From Rhytidiadelphus loreus (lineage: Eukaryota; Streptophyta; Bryopsida; Hypnales; Hylocomiaceae), in assembly GCA_947034895.1 (NCBI GenBank), contig OX344761.1, positions 22,084,863 through 22,148,862 of the forward strand: 64,000 bases of DNA, given 5' to 3'. Of this stretch, positions 13,701-25,186 are shown in pieces. The translations under genes and the position numbers were made by a program. The notes under the pieces were generated by a model. That model did not search any database. It was not told the DNA's origin and was given only the letters and a program-made list of their open reading frames with translations. The first letter of the stretch is position 1, and each line of letters opens with the position of its first letter.

Positions 13701-14041
13701 AAAAAATATAATTCAGATGGAACCAAATTTTATATCATTCATCGAAATCAGTGAAGAGCATGACAGTACTGCATGCATGTGTTGGAAAAAAGATTGAACA
13801 AATAAAAGTGAACAAATGAATGTCCCCATATGACCTAATAAAACCGATTAAAACAAAAGCATGAGGGCAACTTGGTCCTATTGGTCCATTAGGGATTGAA
13901 TACTCAGCAGAGAATCCCGCAAGAGGCGACCGAGAGGAGGAACAAGCAACGTACTGCGAAGGTGTGATCGGTGCAGATTCTACCTTCCGTGATAAATCTC
14001 CAGAGCTCTAGCTGGGTCTTTGGATCTCGAAAGACCTCAAT
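10703..14041. other. 3' flank of the receptor kinase and intergenic DNA
   Basis: The first few hundred bases after the stop codon are presumably 3' UTR. The rest shows no recognisable gene. The small reading frames near 12.2-13.1 kb on the minus strand have no domain or splice support. One MITE-like inverted repeat lies at 12056-12204. Confidence 0.5.
12056..12204. mobile_element. MITE-like inverted repeat
   Basis: A 149-bp element starts TAAACTACCCCGTCAT and ends with an imperfect complement, ATGGGGTAGTTTA. The terminal repeats are about 40 bp and include AATGGGAGCAAGCCC and its complement. A second, inner pair (GTGGTGT/ACACCAC) extends the hairpin. It has no coding capacity and no convincing target duplication. 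Confidence 0.7.
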
Positions 14042-14068
14042 CAGCAGCAGCAGCAGCAGCAGCAGCAG
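14042..14068. repeat. (CAG)9 microsatellite
   Basis: Nine uninterrupted CAG triplets at 14042-14068. The surrounding sequence (13.9-14.7 kb) is less AT-rich than its neighbours and may be transcribed leader DNA of the J-protein gene, but no coding frame through the repeat could be supported. Confidence 0.9.
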
Positions 14069-14720
14069 AATGATTCACGAATAACAATCAGCTTCGACAT
14101 CTGGATAGGTGAACAGGTCTACAGGGAAGCTGCATCAATGGAAGCTGGCCAGCATCGCCAGCAAACCCGGATGCTGTGAAGATCGCCGTTGAAAACTTTT
14201 TGAAACCGTTGACAAGAACGTTGACTCCTGCCCAGGTGGATGCGTGGTGGGCCTCCATGTGTCTGTGTCCTTGGAACCAAGCTGGCATATCTTGACTCAT
14301 TTCTGTAGCGCTTTTGGGGGGACTCCGATCAACAGTTGGCATTGACATTCCCTTCCAGCCTTTCAGCAGGGGGTCTCAGCCGCACAGTCCAGGCATGTTC
14401 GCAGGAGCCCACAGATTCGGAATTCAAACAGGGCGGAAAGGAGAAGAAAGGTCCCTGAAAAGCAATGTCAACATGGGAAGAGCAGGGAAAGGCTCCAGGT
14501 TTCACCATCAAAGGAAGTGAAACTGGCAGACCTGTCGATCGGCATGCCGCAGCAATAGTACACCGTGACGCTGGCATGGTCCGCACAACCTACATAAGAT
14601 CGCCGAGGGTGGTGAGCCGAGTACTGCTGTGCGTTCACCTTCCGAAATCGTACGAGTAGTTGCAATACTACTGATTGCACGAGTCTCCTGATTGCAGTAA
14701 TAGAATCAAGCAACTTGACA

Positions 14721-15554
14721 ATGGACAGGGGTGTCAGTTGCATCAATGTGTCCGTGAGGATACTCTTAGGAGATACTGATATGTAGACGAGACTATAGTG
14801 ATTACCTTACAAAGGCAACATATTGGAGACTTTGCAGAGATCTTGCTGTTCTTCCCTCAATTAGACTCTGTAGGGATCACACATTGCACTAAATTATCAT
14901 ACAATGGACAGAGGTATGAACAGCAGCAACAATGTTTCTGTGAAAATCCTCATCCTAGGCAGTGTAGTAGAGACAGTGGAATTCTAGATTTCGATTATTT
15001 TCACTATTTCGAAATCCATTCGCAGCTATCAATAATCTTTGACAGTGGAGTCGAGGCGAATTTTTGCTAATAGAGACTTACGATGGACAGAGGTATGAGC
15101 GACAGCAACGTATCTGTGAAAATACTTATCCTAGGCAATGTAGAATTGATCGAAACGCCAGTAGAAATTTCGAATTTCACATCCATCAGCAGTCATTGAT
15201 GTTCTATCACTGCAGAATTCAGTGCAGAAAATACAATTATGGATAGGGGCATGAACACAAATGTTTCCGTGACAGGACTTCTAGGAAACGCAGAGAACTA
15301 ACAGAGGACGCGAATGCCCAGCCATCTAATAGGATCTGCATCCCAATGGATAGGGGTATGATCAACAGCGTGTGCGTGAAAGTACTTATCCTAGGAAACG
15401 CAGAGATGTAAACAGAGGATTCGAATGCACGACTAGCCTTTCTTGCACAATTCGACTAGGATCTGCAGCCATGGACAGGGGTATGAGCAACAATGTGTCT
15501 GTGAAGATACTTGTCCTAGGAAACGCAGAGGTGAAGTGCAGATTAGAGCTCTAA
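14721..15554 (+). repeat. Six diverged tandem units, each with an open ~20-residue M-D-R-G frame
   Basis: Six related segments begin ATGGAYAGRGG. The reading frames are 14721-14786, 14904-14987, 15083-15199, 15239-15301, 15346-15411 and 15471-15554 (21, 27, 38, 20, 21 and 27 residues). Each encodes a variant of M-D-R-G-M/V, a short variable stretch, then N/S-V-S/C-V-K/R/T and, in most copies, I/V-L-I/V-L-G. Many differences between copies are third-position, and length differences are multiples of three, which suggests the frame was once or still is under selection. Copy spacing falls from about 180 to 107-125 bp. The V-K-I-L-V-L-G core resembles the first strand and start of a Ras/Rab-like P-loop, but no G-K-T/S follows. 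Only the last copy has a splice donor-like AG-GTGAAG at the end of the shared part. Function unknown: peptides, upstream ORFs or decayed first-exon copies. Confidence 0.7.
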
Positions 15555-15604
15555 GTACACACAATTGGGAAATACAAATTGGAAAACTGAGAGCGTACCA
15601 AACC

Positions 15605-16045
15605 ATGGCGATAGGGAATCACTTCGGTAGATTTCACCACCAAATTGTAAGCGCAGCCTCGACAACACCAAGCGATTTGCGACGAGTCCTTGGCGTTGGC
15701 CCCAACGCATCCCAACGGGATGTCAAATCGGCATACAGACGACTGGCGCTGGAGTTTCACCCTGATGTCTGCAAAAGCGAGCCGAGCAAAGTCCGATTTC
15801 TGGAGATCAATAGGGCGTACGAGGCGTTGATGCATCTCATGGGGTCGAGTGTTCAAACACCAAGGAGAGAAGCTCTTCCAGATTTCTACGGAAATTCAAG
15901 CAAGTACTCGTACTATCCGCCGAAGCGATCGTCAGAAGAAGATGACCCTTGGGCCGATTTCTTGCGGAGTCTGGTGAAGCCGGAGCAGTCCACTGAAAAC
16001 TCGACTCGAGCTTCGTCATGTGCATCTCTTGAAGGAAACTGGTAG
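15605..16045 (+). CDS. J-domain (DnaJ/Hsp40-type) protein, 146 aa
   Basis: Single-exon gene for a small J-protein, a co-chaperone that stimulates Hsp70 ATPase. The J-domain covers about residues 22-87, with helix II SAYRRLALEF, the diagnostic HPD at 52-54, and helix III FLEINRAYEALM. There is no Gly/Phe-rich or zinc-finger region, so it is a class C J-protein. The size and a basic, hydroxylated N-terminus before the J-domain resemble small chloroplast J-proteins such as DNAJ8 and DNAJ11, so plastid targeting is possible but not shown. I chose the ATG at 15605. The frame is open further upstream to 15443, but that stretch overlaps the last unit of the tandem array in another frame. The C-terminal end and 3' UTR lie in a tandem repeat (15990-16800). 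Confidence 0.85.
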   Translation: MAIGNHFGRFHHQIVSAASTTPSDLRRVLGVGPNASQRDVKSAYRRLALEFHPDVCKSEPSKVRFLEINRAYEALMHLMGSSVQTPRREALPDFYGNSSKYSYYPPKRSSEEDDPWADFLRSLVKPEQSTENSTRASSCASLEGNW

Positions 16046-16800
16046 CCACAGAGAACTTCATTCCGGCAATAGCAAATTTTAGGGTATTTTTGGTAGACTC
16101 CACCATTCGAGTCATACTTATAATTAGGTTAATAAAAGAGCACATTCAGCTTAATATATGTGCAAAGTCCCGACATGATTTTGAACTATGTTAAATAAAA
16201 AAGAGAGTTCTAACTGCGCTTGCATTGTTTTTGCCAATACTAAAATGTTTGAAGCCCGATGGATCCACTGGAAATCCAACCCGAGTGCCGACATCTCTTG
16301 AAAGAAACTGATAGCTACAGCTTTATTTCGCCAACAGCAAATTTTAGGATGTTGGTGGAAGTTTCCACTAATAGTTAGGTCATCTACTGCATTAGAAAAC
16401 ACATCCAGCTCATTGTGCACAGTAGTTCCTGAAATAATTTAGAGCTACGATACATAAATAAAATCGAGTTCATTCGAACTGCGATTAGAAGTTTATGCCA
16501 ATACCACAAACCCTAAAACCCTACTTCACGAGGAATTGGACCCGAGCTTGGACTCTTCATCTCTATGAGGAAACTGGTATTTACATTTTCTTTCCAGCAA
16601 TAAAGAATTTTTACGTTTACCTATCGTTCATAGACTCCAATGCAAGTCGCAGACAATAGTTAAAAGTCCCCTGGCTATTGCATTAACAAGCACATCCAGT
16701 TCACTGTGCAGAGTGAATCCCCAAAACAATTTCAGACTTCGTTACATAAAAAAAAACGAGTTCAACCTGAACTCTTCTGAAAATGTTTATAACCCAAAAA
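15990..16800. repeat. Three tandem units (~268 bp) derived from the J-protein 3' end
   Basis: The last codons and 3' UTR of the J-protein gene are repeated twice more downstream with divergence. The landmark is CATCTCT(T)GA..GAAACTG followed by the stop, seen at about 16024-16045, 16293-16314 and 16560-16580, a spacing of roughly 268 bp. Later landmarks also recur: AGCAAATTTTA, CACATCCAGCTCA and TACATAAATAAA. Copies 2 and 3 hold only the tail of the coding frame and no J-domain, so they are duplicated 3' ends, not genes. Confidence 0.75.
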
Positions 16801-17280
16801 CCCTAACGCATGGGCAATGGTTGGCGCTGACCACAAAAAGTTGTGGAGCTGCAGCAGCAAAGTTCTCCGTCACCTTTTTCATCACGACAGCACAGAATAA
16901 TGTCAAGACCACGTCTGACTGCAGTGAAACGATGATCATGCACCAGGGTGAGAGTGTTCGATTTGGGGGATTGAAATGCACCATGATCTCTCCTGTATGA
17001 ATGGGCCAAAACCTTACACCCTAAAACCTAATTCACGGGAAAATGGCTGGCATGGCGCTTACCATAAGATCGACATTGTGGGGCCGCGGGATGAACGCTC
17101 TCCGCCATCTTTTTCATCACGACGTCAAAGAATGATGTCAAGCCGGCCTCCGCGAATGCATGACCTGACAACGTCTGACTGCACTAGAGTGATGATCATG
17201 CACCACAAGCTGGGTTTGAGTGTTCGAGTTCAAAGCACTATTATCTCTCCCAGCCTGCCTGCATGTGTGAATGTCTCGGG
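16790..17280. repeat. Diverged direct repeat pair after the J-protein tail repeats
   Basis: Two related stretches of about 240-260 bp follow each other (about 16790-17010 and 17011-17280). Shared blocks include CTTTTTCATCACGAC, AATGATGTCAAG, CGTCTGACTGCA, GATGATCATGCACCA, GAGTGTTCGA and ATCTCTCC. Both begin near AAAACCCTAA-type sequence. No coding frame is conserved across the pair. Confidence 0.6.
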
Positions 17281-17751
17281 AAATTAAGAATTTTTATTAC
17301 AAAAAAAATCGGGGGATATGACGTACCCTGGGGCGTTTGTCCGGACATGCCGACCTGATCAGTTGTGATCGATTTGGAAAGACTGAGGTGGGTCGATCGG
17401 AAAGTGGGCAGGGATGTTCGGGGCGGAGATTCTGTGGCGGACAACCACGGAGAACGCAACACGCACGGCCGCCCATCTGGGGATTCGTAGAATGCATGGC
17501 CATGGCCCATGCAGAATGAATGAGAAAGTCTGCTGCGGTACAGGACTTCTGGATACGACGCCACGTGGATTTGGGGGTCAAGGACAGTTCTATGATGATG
17601 AAGCATTTTTTTTGGTTTCTTTTTCCATTTATTTTAGGCAGTGCACAAAGTGATCGTCATTGGAGTGATAAAGCTATTTACATTCACATAAATGCATGAA
17701 ACCTACAATATACGGATGAAAATTATGTATTCATCCAAAAGAGTGTACATT

Positions 17752-17939
17752 CACTACAAGAGAAAGGTGTGTTTTAAGTATAGTATAGTAATGATCTTTT
17801 AGGATATTTTTAGTAAAAATATATTAGAAATACATGTGTTTCTAGTAAAAATTTACCAATAATCTCATGAAAGGTCACTACTTATAGGACTATTAATACT
17901 ACTAGGACTATACTTAAATCACCCTTTTCTTTTGCAGTG
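17752..17939. mobile_element. CACTA-type MITE
   Basis: A 188-bp element starts CACTACAAGAGAAAGG and ends CCCTTTTCTTTTGCAGTG. The inverted repeat extends inward to TTTAAGTATAGT and its complement. CACTACAAGA is a classic plant CACTA (EnSpm) terminus. The expected 3-bp target duplication is not exact (ATT/AAT). A direct repeat TCATCCAAAA...GAGTG lies on both sides. Confidence 0.7.
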
Positions 17940-18292
17940 AATCATCCAAAATAGAGTGATACTATCACAAGTTTCATCCATTAAAAAAGAAAGAATATTT
18001 CATCAAATATTCTCTATAAGAAAATTCGCTAAAAAGAACACCATACTATGAAGGTACTCCTAAAATCATATTCCAAGGAATGCCATCAAGGATGAATTTT
18101 GTGGCATTCTTTTGCATCTCATGATATTTCTTGGCATTTATTTTTTTAATCCTTGAATGTATGAGGATGCTTGATCAAAATAAAAAATGCACTATAATTA
18201 CGTCTTCTACAATTTTGGAGGAGTTGATGTCAAAAAATATGGTGAATATGCCATGATTTCATATAATTACAATTGAATTTGAAAGAAATAAT

Positions 18293-18590
18293 CATTAGAT
18301 GTGATTTCCCTATTAGAAAGGGCCGTGAGTTCCCAAGTGGGGGAACCCCCGAAACTAGCCGAAACTGGCCGTTCGCAAGCTCTGCTGACCTGGCCGAGCG
18401 ACTGCCACGTTTTTGTTTTTTTTAAATTTAAAATAAAAATAAATTTAACTTTGTTTTTCATTTTAAAAACTTAAATTTTTTTTTACTTTTTGGAAAAAAA
18501 AATATCTGGCATCCGCGTTCAATGGGGCCTAGGGAACGGAGTTGGGAACAACTTGAAACGGCCCTCCAGCCCCCCGAATCCCATCTAATG
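18293..18590. mobile_element. MITE with CATTAGATG termini and T-rich core
   Basis: A 298-bp element has CATTAGATG(T/G)GATT at both ends in inverted orientation, GC-rich subterminal blocks (GGGCCGT, GTTCCC) and a T/A-rich centre. Its ends match the sequence terminating at 43682 beside the Harbinger transposase, and it resembles the 288-bp element at 59042-59329 in size, ends and layout. I infer a non-autonomous family, possibly moved by that transposase. The target duplication is ambiguous because the ends are near-palindromic. Confidence 0.6.
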
Positions 18591-21500
18591 AAATCATTTT
18601 CAAATCAATTTTAGAAGCAATTATCTTTGAAAATTTGTCAAAAATTATTTTATATATTTAATACATGTTGGATAGTCATATTATTTAATTATTAAAATTT
18701 TAAATAATAAAATAATAAAATAATAAAATAATTTTATGAAACTTTTGAAGTAAATGAAAACAAAATTCAACAAAATGAAATTATGGACAAAGATGTCTTT
18801 TCAAATATTTAGAAATTAAAATTGGACATAGTGATGTTCATTGTCCATTTTCATAATTTGGCTTAATTTGTAATTCTTGACTTTTACAAAAGGAATTCAT
18901 CTTCATTCTTTGAAAATGTACTTTTGATAATTGATATATGCCATTTATAGAGCAATTTTTAGTACTTTAAGAATTAAAAATATAGTGAATTCACAAAATA
19001 CAATGGGATTCATATTTATTCCTTGAAAATGTGATTTTCACTCATGCCATTTTTAGAACAATTTACTAAATACTTATATTACAATAAAGAATTTTAGCAA
19101 GACTCAATGAAATGCACTAAGATTCATCCTCATTCCTTTATAATATCATTTCATAGTTGATATGTTGCCAAGTTGATTGTTACTTTGATTTTCAAAGAAA
19201 ATTTTAATTTTATAATGAATAAGAAAAAAAATTCATGCATACTATCAATGTCTTCAAGTCCATAATTATATTGATTGTTGAATAAGGTACTAATGATTTT
19301 TTAGGTAACTTTTTGTCATTCAACATTTTGATTAGCTTGAATTTTTTAAGCATCATTCTTTTATTATTATTGGTTTAATGAAATTGATGCAAATTTTACA
19401 TTTTTACAAAGATACAACACAAAAATGAAAAAAATAACCTTAAAAAGACAAGTCTAAAACTATTCAATCAACCTTCAAATCTTTCACTATGAATTCTCCA
19501 TACTCTCATTAATATATAATTAAAGTTTGTTTGTTTTCTTTTTCAAAGATGGAATTGCTTGTCTTTAATAGGTTATTAAAATTTTAAATTTTTTGGAGAG
19601 TGCTAGCATGTAAGCATAAAAATCTATAAAACCATGAGCCTAAGAGTCTATACAATAGACACCTTCTATAGTGTCTATGTTATAGTGTACTTATACTATG
19701 GATACATGTGTTATAAACACCTTCAAATGGTTGTAGGTACATACCTACAGCTAGGTCCAAGTCTTAGAGGCTAACATCTATTTGCTCATGCACTAGCATC
19801 ATTGATCGAGATTCTTTTTGTGATAAGTTGTAATAAGCAAGGGTTTTCTCAAAAAAAAGAATTTAAACTTCATATTAAATACAACATATTAAGATTTAGA
19901 AAATGTAAAAACTTCATCATAGGTGTAGCCATAAGTCATAAATTTATAAAGTAATATGTACAATACATTGTAGAGCTAAAAATAACATTCATCCCCCCCC
20001 CAAGTTATGGAAGAAAAAATTATTTATAAAATGAATAAAAAAATCCCTAATAAATTAAACTCTCTTTGTAATTCACTTATCTCAAATATTGATGCAATTA
20101 TCTTCTAATTGTCTTCTCTACAAATATTTGAGCTATGAAACATGCCATTTCACTCGATATATTAAAGATTATTTCAAATATTATTTCAATTTGGAAATTT
20201 TGGCAACAAAAAAATATAAAATTTAGATTTTTCTGTCATATTAAGCTCCAAAACATCATCCATCAATATATTAGCCAAAAATTGACTATAAAAGGATTTA
20301 AGGGTTAAAGCCTAAGTACTTGCTTTAAAGATAATAAGATTATTTTTGAAAACTTAATACAAGAAATGATTGAAATCCTTCAAAATATTTACAACATTGA
20401 TTCATGTAGAACATTCTATATTCTTTCCATTGATCTACTAGAAGATTTTCATTGAAGCTTTCTGAAGAAATATTAAGTAGATGGAGTGAAATTTTTATAA
20501 CACTCATCATCCACCCACTAGGGAGTTGATATCTTAGGGCTCATTCACACTAAGGGTGAACAAAGGAAAGTTTAATTTTAAACTTGTAAAGTTATGAAAA
20601 AATTAAAAGATAGCCCATACAAAAATAAATATTCTTTGAAGACTAAAAGTTATTATATACAAAGGAGGAAAATATATCCCTTAGGATAGAGCAAGGAACA
20701 AAAAAAAATAACTTTTCCCATAAATTTATATTGATTTCCTTCCTTATTCCAATTTATCTTCTAATTCATTTTAGTATATAATCCTTGGCAATAAATTGTA
20801 ACCTTAAATTCTTTAATTATAATCACCTTATCATATCATGCACCTCATTTGATTAGGGAGAAGATTTCTACCTATAGTGCAAATAATTTGGTTGATTTTG
20901 AAATCATAAACTTTTTGGTTGTATTTTTTGTCCCTTTGTATGAATGAACTCTTTGTAGACATTGTATATAGTCATGCCCACAAGGCATGCCTAATCAAAG
21001 TACCTCCAAGAGATCCTTCATTCATAATGGTCCTTAATGGCCACATTCTTCTTCTTTTTTCTTTTATAGGTTAAGACAAAAAACCCATCTTTTGATATAC
21101 AATTGTTGAATGGTATCTATTATTAGAATGTTTAAAAAAATGGGATCTAGTCTTCATTTTCAGTTTTCAAGAAGGTTCTAATGTACAAGTTGAATACTTA
21201 GGATTGAAATCTATGTAATAGTTATATAAAATATAATGATTTTAAAATTTCAAATATTAGAATCTTGATTAGGATTTCAATTACAAGCCTACACCACCAT
21301 TGAACTACAAATATTATTTCTACAAGTGTTACATACAATTATTATAGTTTTGATTGTAATAAGGTCCATGGTGATAAGACTTTACAGAAGATATGTGCTG
21401 AAACTAATAGGTATGCCTCTAAAATAAATCCATGATCAAGATGTACCCTAAGAGGTTGTGGAGTGGAGACACATGGGTTGCACTACATCGGCCAAAAGTT

Positions 21501-23334
21501 GAGGGCATTTTTGGCTATATCTTTATATATGGGGATCAAAATTGAGCCAAATGTGCAATGTTATTGGAAGAAATCGTTTGAATTTCTGTGGTGCCTAGTT
21601 GTATCATTTATTATGACATGAGACCATTATGAATACATCTTACGGTCTTTACATATGCAAAATGATTTTGGAGCAACTACGGAGTGGTCAAGGAGTGGAT
21701 GTTACCAACCAACTAAGGGGCGAATATTCTTACTAAGTTAACACTCAAAAGTGGTGGCATAGACTTATTTTCTTCCTCTTAGACACCACAATGGTAAACA
21801 TTTAGAAACTTTATTCATAACAATTTTTGATTTTGGAAATGAAAAGGTTGATCCACAAATCTTTTTAACTCCGCCTTCCAAAGGTTTTAGCATCACATCA
21901 TCTTCAATCTTGTACATGTACTTCATATTACAATCGACATGAGGGAATTTTCCACATGCCGATGTGGAGTGATCTTCGTAAACTTTATATTCAAACATAT
22001 TGCCCGTGTTGTTTCGGGCACCACATGCAATAGAAGATTGTTGGAAGGCGGTGCACCTTCCAATTTTGAATTGAAGGCATTTTTGGTACCATTTTCTATT
22101 GTCAAATTTTCTAGTCTTCAATATATAAAACTAGTCACAATAACCATTTCAATCTATGTTTTTTTGCAAAACTTATAAGGGGTTGAAGTGGAAAATGAAC
22201 TTTTTAGACTCTTGTGGTGTTTGTGGGAGGTGGAATATAATAATCATTTTATTATTTTAATTTTTAGAAGGGTAGAAGTTGTTATGCTTCAGTATATAGA
22301 AGGAAAAAAAGAAACCCACTAAAAACCAAGTTTATATGCAAAAGTCATGTGACCTTCAAAATCACCTTTTATAAGACATTTGTTGTCATTTCAAAGCATC
22401 CCTAGGAATAACAAATTATTTTTTTATAGTATCTACTTGGAAAAGTTGTGTCATAAGTTTCATGCAAAAAGTTATGACCATTTGACTAAATGTTGGTTTT
22501 GATGGCAATATCTTCAATGGTAGAGCTGAAAGCATTGGAAACTACCTTGTTGATTTAGAAGGTACCTAGTGCCTTACTAGAGTGGCTCCCATTATTTAAA
22601 GAAAGGGTGGGGACAGTTTATAGTAGTGTTCCTAGCTTTGAGCAATTTTACTTAGTTTTGAGATCTAAGAAGTTATACTCATATTTTCTTTGAAAATGGT
22701 TCCATTGGAAAGAATAAATTGTTTTCTTGATTTTCACTGTTGAAAATTTAAACATGCAAGTGCTGATTTAGAGATATTTGTGATTTTTACTTATCAAGTG
22801 TAACCCATAAAAAAATGCATTTCAACAATTGCAAGGTGGATTGTGTAATAAGTTTGATAGATTTTCATGTAAAATTAAGTTTTTTTGAAAGTGCATTTTA
22901 GTGCACTAACACTGTTTGTAGTTGTTCATGTCCCCTCCCATTCCAAAAAACTTTTATATGGAAATTTCTAAAACATTGTAGGGAGGGGTAGTATACTAAA
23001 AATAGAATGCATATGTTTCTCTTGTTATAATCTTCCAACTTCTATGCCATTTTACACTCAAAAGTAATATGCGCACTAATAAGAAAGTTCTTTAAACATC
23101 TATATAATTAGATTTTGGAAAAACAAACAAACCATTTACTTCATTTAAAATAACTACAAGATTATGTTCTTTTTTCATAGTAAAAACACCCCTAGAAATG
23201 CTTAGGCACTGAGGGGTTAAAGTTTAAATACCTATAATGGATAAGGTTAACCCTTAAATGTATTTGATTATATTTTCACTAAAAACATTCCTACATTGCC
23301 ATTTGTTTTTACAAGTACAAAATTTTAGAAAAAA

Positions 23335-23960
23335 AACCCACATTTTTGAACACATCTTGCCATAGGATCTTGTAGTACGTTGGTTTGAGAAGATGTTGAA
23401 AAAAATTCGGAAATTTCCACCATGTAGATTGCAAGATATTAGTATTTGAAGTGACAATTATCTTTTTTTTGGCCCTATGATAATTTGGGCAATTGCACTT
23501 CACAAGGTCACATTTGTATGAAAAAATGTCCAAAATGGTGGTGCTTCTTTGGATTCAATCTTGAAGGCAATTTGGCTACATGCTTGAAAATTTTTAGATC
23601 ATTTAGAATCGTATAACATATAGGAAAAAATAATAAGTAGAAAGAAGTAGATAATGATTCAAAATACTAAATTGTTAATAATTTATTTATGAAAATGAAA
23701 AATTCCATTCCCAATGGTTGTAATATTGTAATAAATGATCTACACTAATTTTATTTTTATTTTTTTAAATATTGGAAATTGAGTTAAATAAAGTACTTCA
23801 AAGTATATATTAGAATAGAGATTCCATAACTACCCCAAAACTACCTTAAACTAGAACTCTTCATAACTTTCATTTCATTAATCAATAAAATGATTCAAAG
23901 CTTTCCATGTACATATAAATCTAGAGAACCAATTTCAAATTTTTATTTCTTAAAAAAATG
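23335..23960 (+). repeat. Dispersed repeat, copy A
   Basis: About 625 bp matches the reverse complement of 56700-57325 along its whole length with moderate divergence. Shared runs include ATAGGATCTTGT, TTTCCACCATGTAGATTGCA, AGTATTTGAAGTGACA and GATAATGATTCAAAATACTA. No open frame is conserved between copies. The family is unknown, likely a non-coding part of an old transposon. Confidence 0.7.
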
Positions 23961-24529
23961 AGCTATGAAAACTACATATCATAAAATAACTTTTTCACCA
24001 TGTAGTCATAAAATAACTTTTTCACCATGTAGTCATAAAAACTCCATTCATAGTGAGCTGTCCAAAATTGCTATGCTGTCAAAAAAGCAGTTTGGACATT
24101 AGAGGTTAAGCAACCTTTTACATGCAAACCATCCATGATATGCATCTAAAGAATGATTTATTAAAGTCTTACATCAATCCATAACAAACTTTTACTAATA
24201 AATGAGATTAGGACTACATTAGGTTGGTTAGTGGCCAAAATCAATGCCTTATGTGATGGTGATGGAATTATTAGTAATTGATTTAGGAACTTCTACCTTT
24301 TAAATGTAAAACCATTACTAAAAGTGGTTTTTTTATTCCTTCAAATTGTGGCCGTTTTAGAAAATGTTATAGCCATATTAGGAAATATTGTGACTACATA
24401 AAATGGTAAGATGACCATTATAGATACACTTTTTGCTCATTTTGGGGTAGCTTAGAGATTCTTTGGAGCCAATTGGACAATCCACTTCAAAATCCAAATT
24501 TGAACCAATAGGATCACTTAATTTCCTAC

Positions 24530-24688
24530 ACATTGCTTTAGGTGGCATAGTTTGGACACCAAACCTTCCAAGCCTAAGGGAAACATTGCTTTAGGTGGCA
24601 TAATTTGGACACCAAACCTTCCAAGCCTAAGGGAAACATTGCTTTAGGTGGCATAGTTTGGACACCAAACCTTCCAAGCCTAAGGGAA
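24530..24688. repeat. Minisatellite, 53 bp x 3
   Basis: Three near-identical head-to-tail units begin at 24530, 24583 and 24636. Each runs ACATTGCTTTAGGTGGCATA and ends AAGCCTAAGGGAA. Copies differ by about one base, so the array is young. Confidence 0.9.
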
Positions 24689-24879
24689 CAATCAAGACAA
24701 GATTTTCAATGGCCTAATCACCCATCTAAGGTTAGATTGGGGTCAAATTGAGCAATTGAGCTCCTCTATTGGGTTGTACATTGGGTTGTACAAATCTAAA
24801 TTGTTGATAAAGAAGATTAAATTTTTTTTCTTAAAGTTATAGGATGCAATTCATTTCTTTCATTTCTTCTCTATCTATG

Positions 24880-25075
24880 CCACTTCTCATATATGTAGAG
24901 TCATGGGATACAATTCTAACAAGTTATATTCCATTATAAGGTGTCACTTCTCAAATGTGTAGTTATGGGATACAATTCTTAAAAGTCATATTCCATCATA
25001 AGGTCACTTCTCAAATGCGTAGAATCATAGGATACAATTTTGACAAGTTGTATTCCATCATAATCCATCATAAAG
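24880..25075. repeat. Diverged tandem repeat, ~62 bp x 3
   Basis: Three diverged units share CACTTCTCA, GTAG, ATGGGATACAATT and TATTCCATCATAA, starting near 24881, 24946 and 25005. They are non-coding and next to two other short tandem arrays. Confidence 0.65.
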
Positions 25076-25104
25076 TAACTCAACCTATGACAAGCCAAGT
25101 TTTG

Positions 25105-25147
25105 AATGGAACAACCTAATGGAACAACCTAATGGAACAACCTAATG
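25105..25147. repeat. 13-bp tandem repeat
   Basis: AATGGAACAACCT is repeated three times head to tail, immediately before the larger array at 25187. Confidence 0.85.
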
Positions 25148-25186
25148 CATGATAATGGCCTTTGGATGGCCTTAGTAATTATGATT

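Noticed and set aside
14721..15554. Six-copy array as a box C/D snoRNA or tRNA-like cluster
   Set aside because: Some copies can pair GGACA with TGTCC, but I see no consistent C box (TGATGA), D box (CTGA) or H/ACA box, and only one spacer has a weak tRNA B-box-like GGATTCGAATGC. The base pairing is lost in copies 1 and 4.
21765..22121. 118-residue minus-strand frame in AT-rich DNA
   Set aside because: No recognisable domain, no splice or promoter context, composition like the surrounding repeat DNA. Likely chance.
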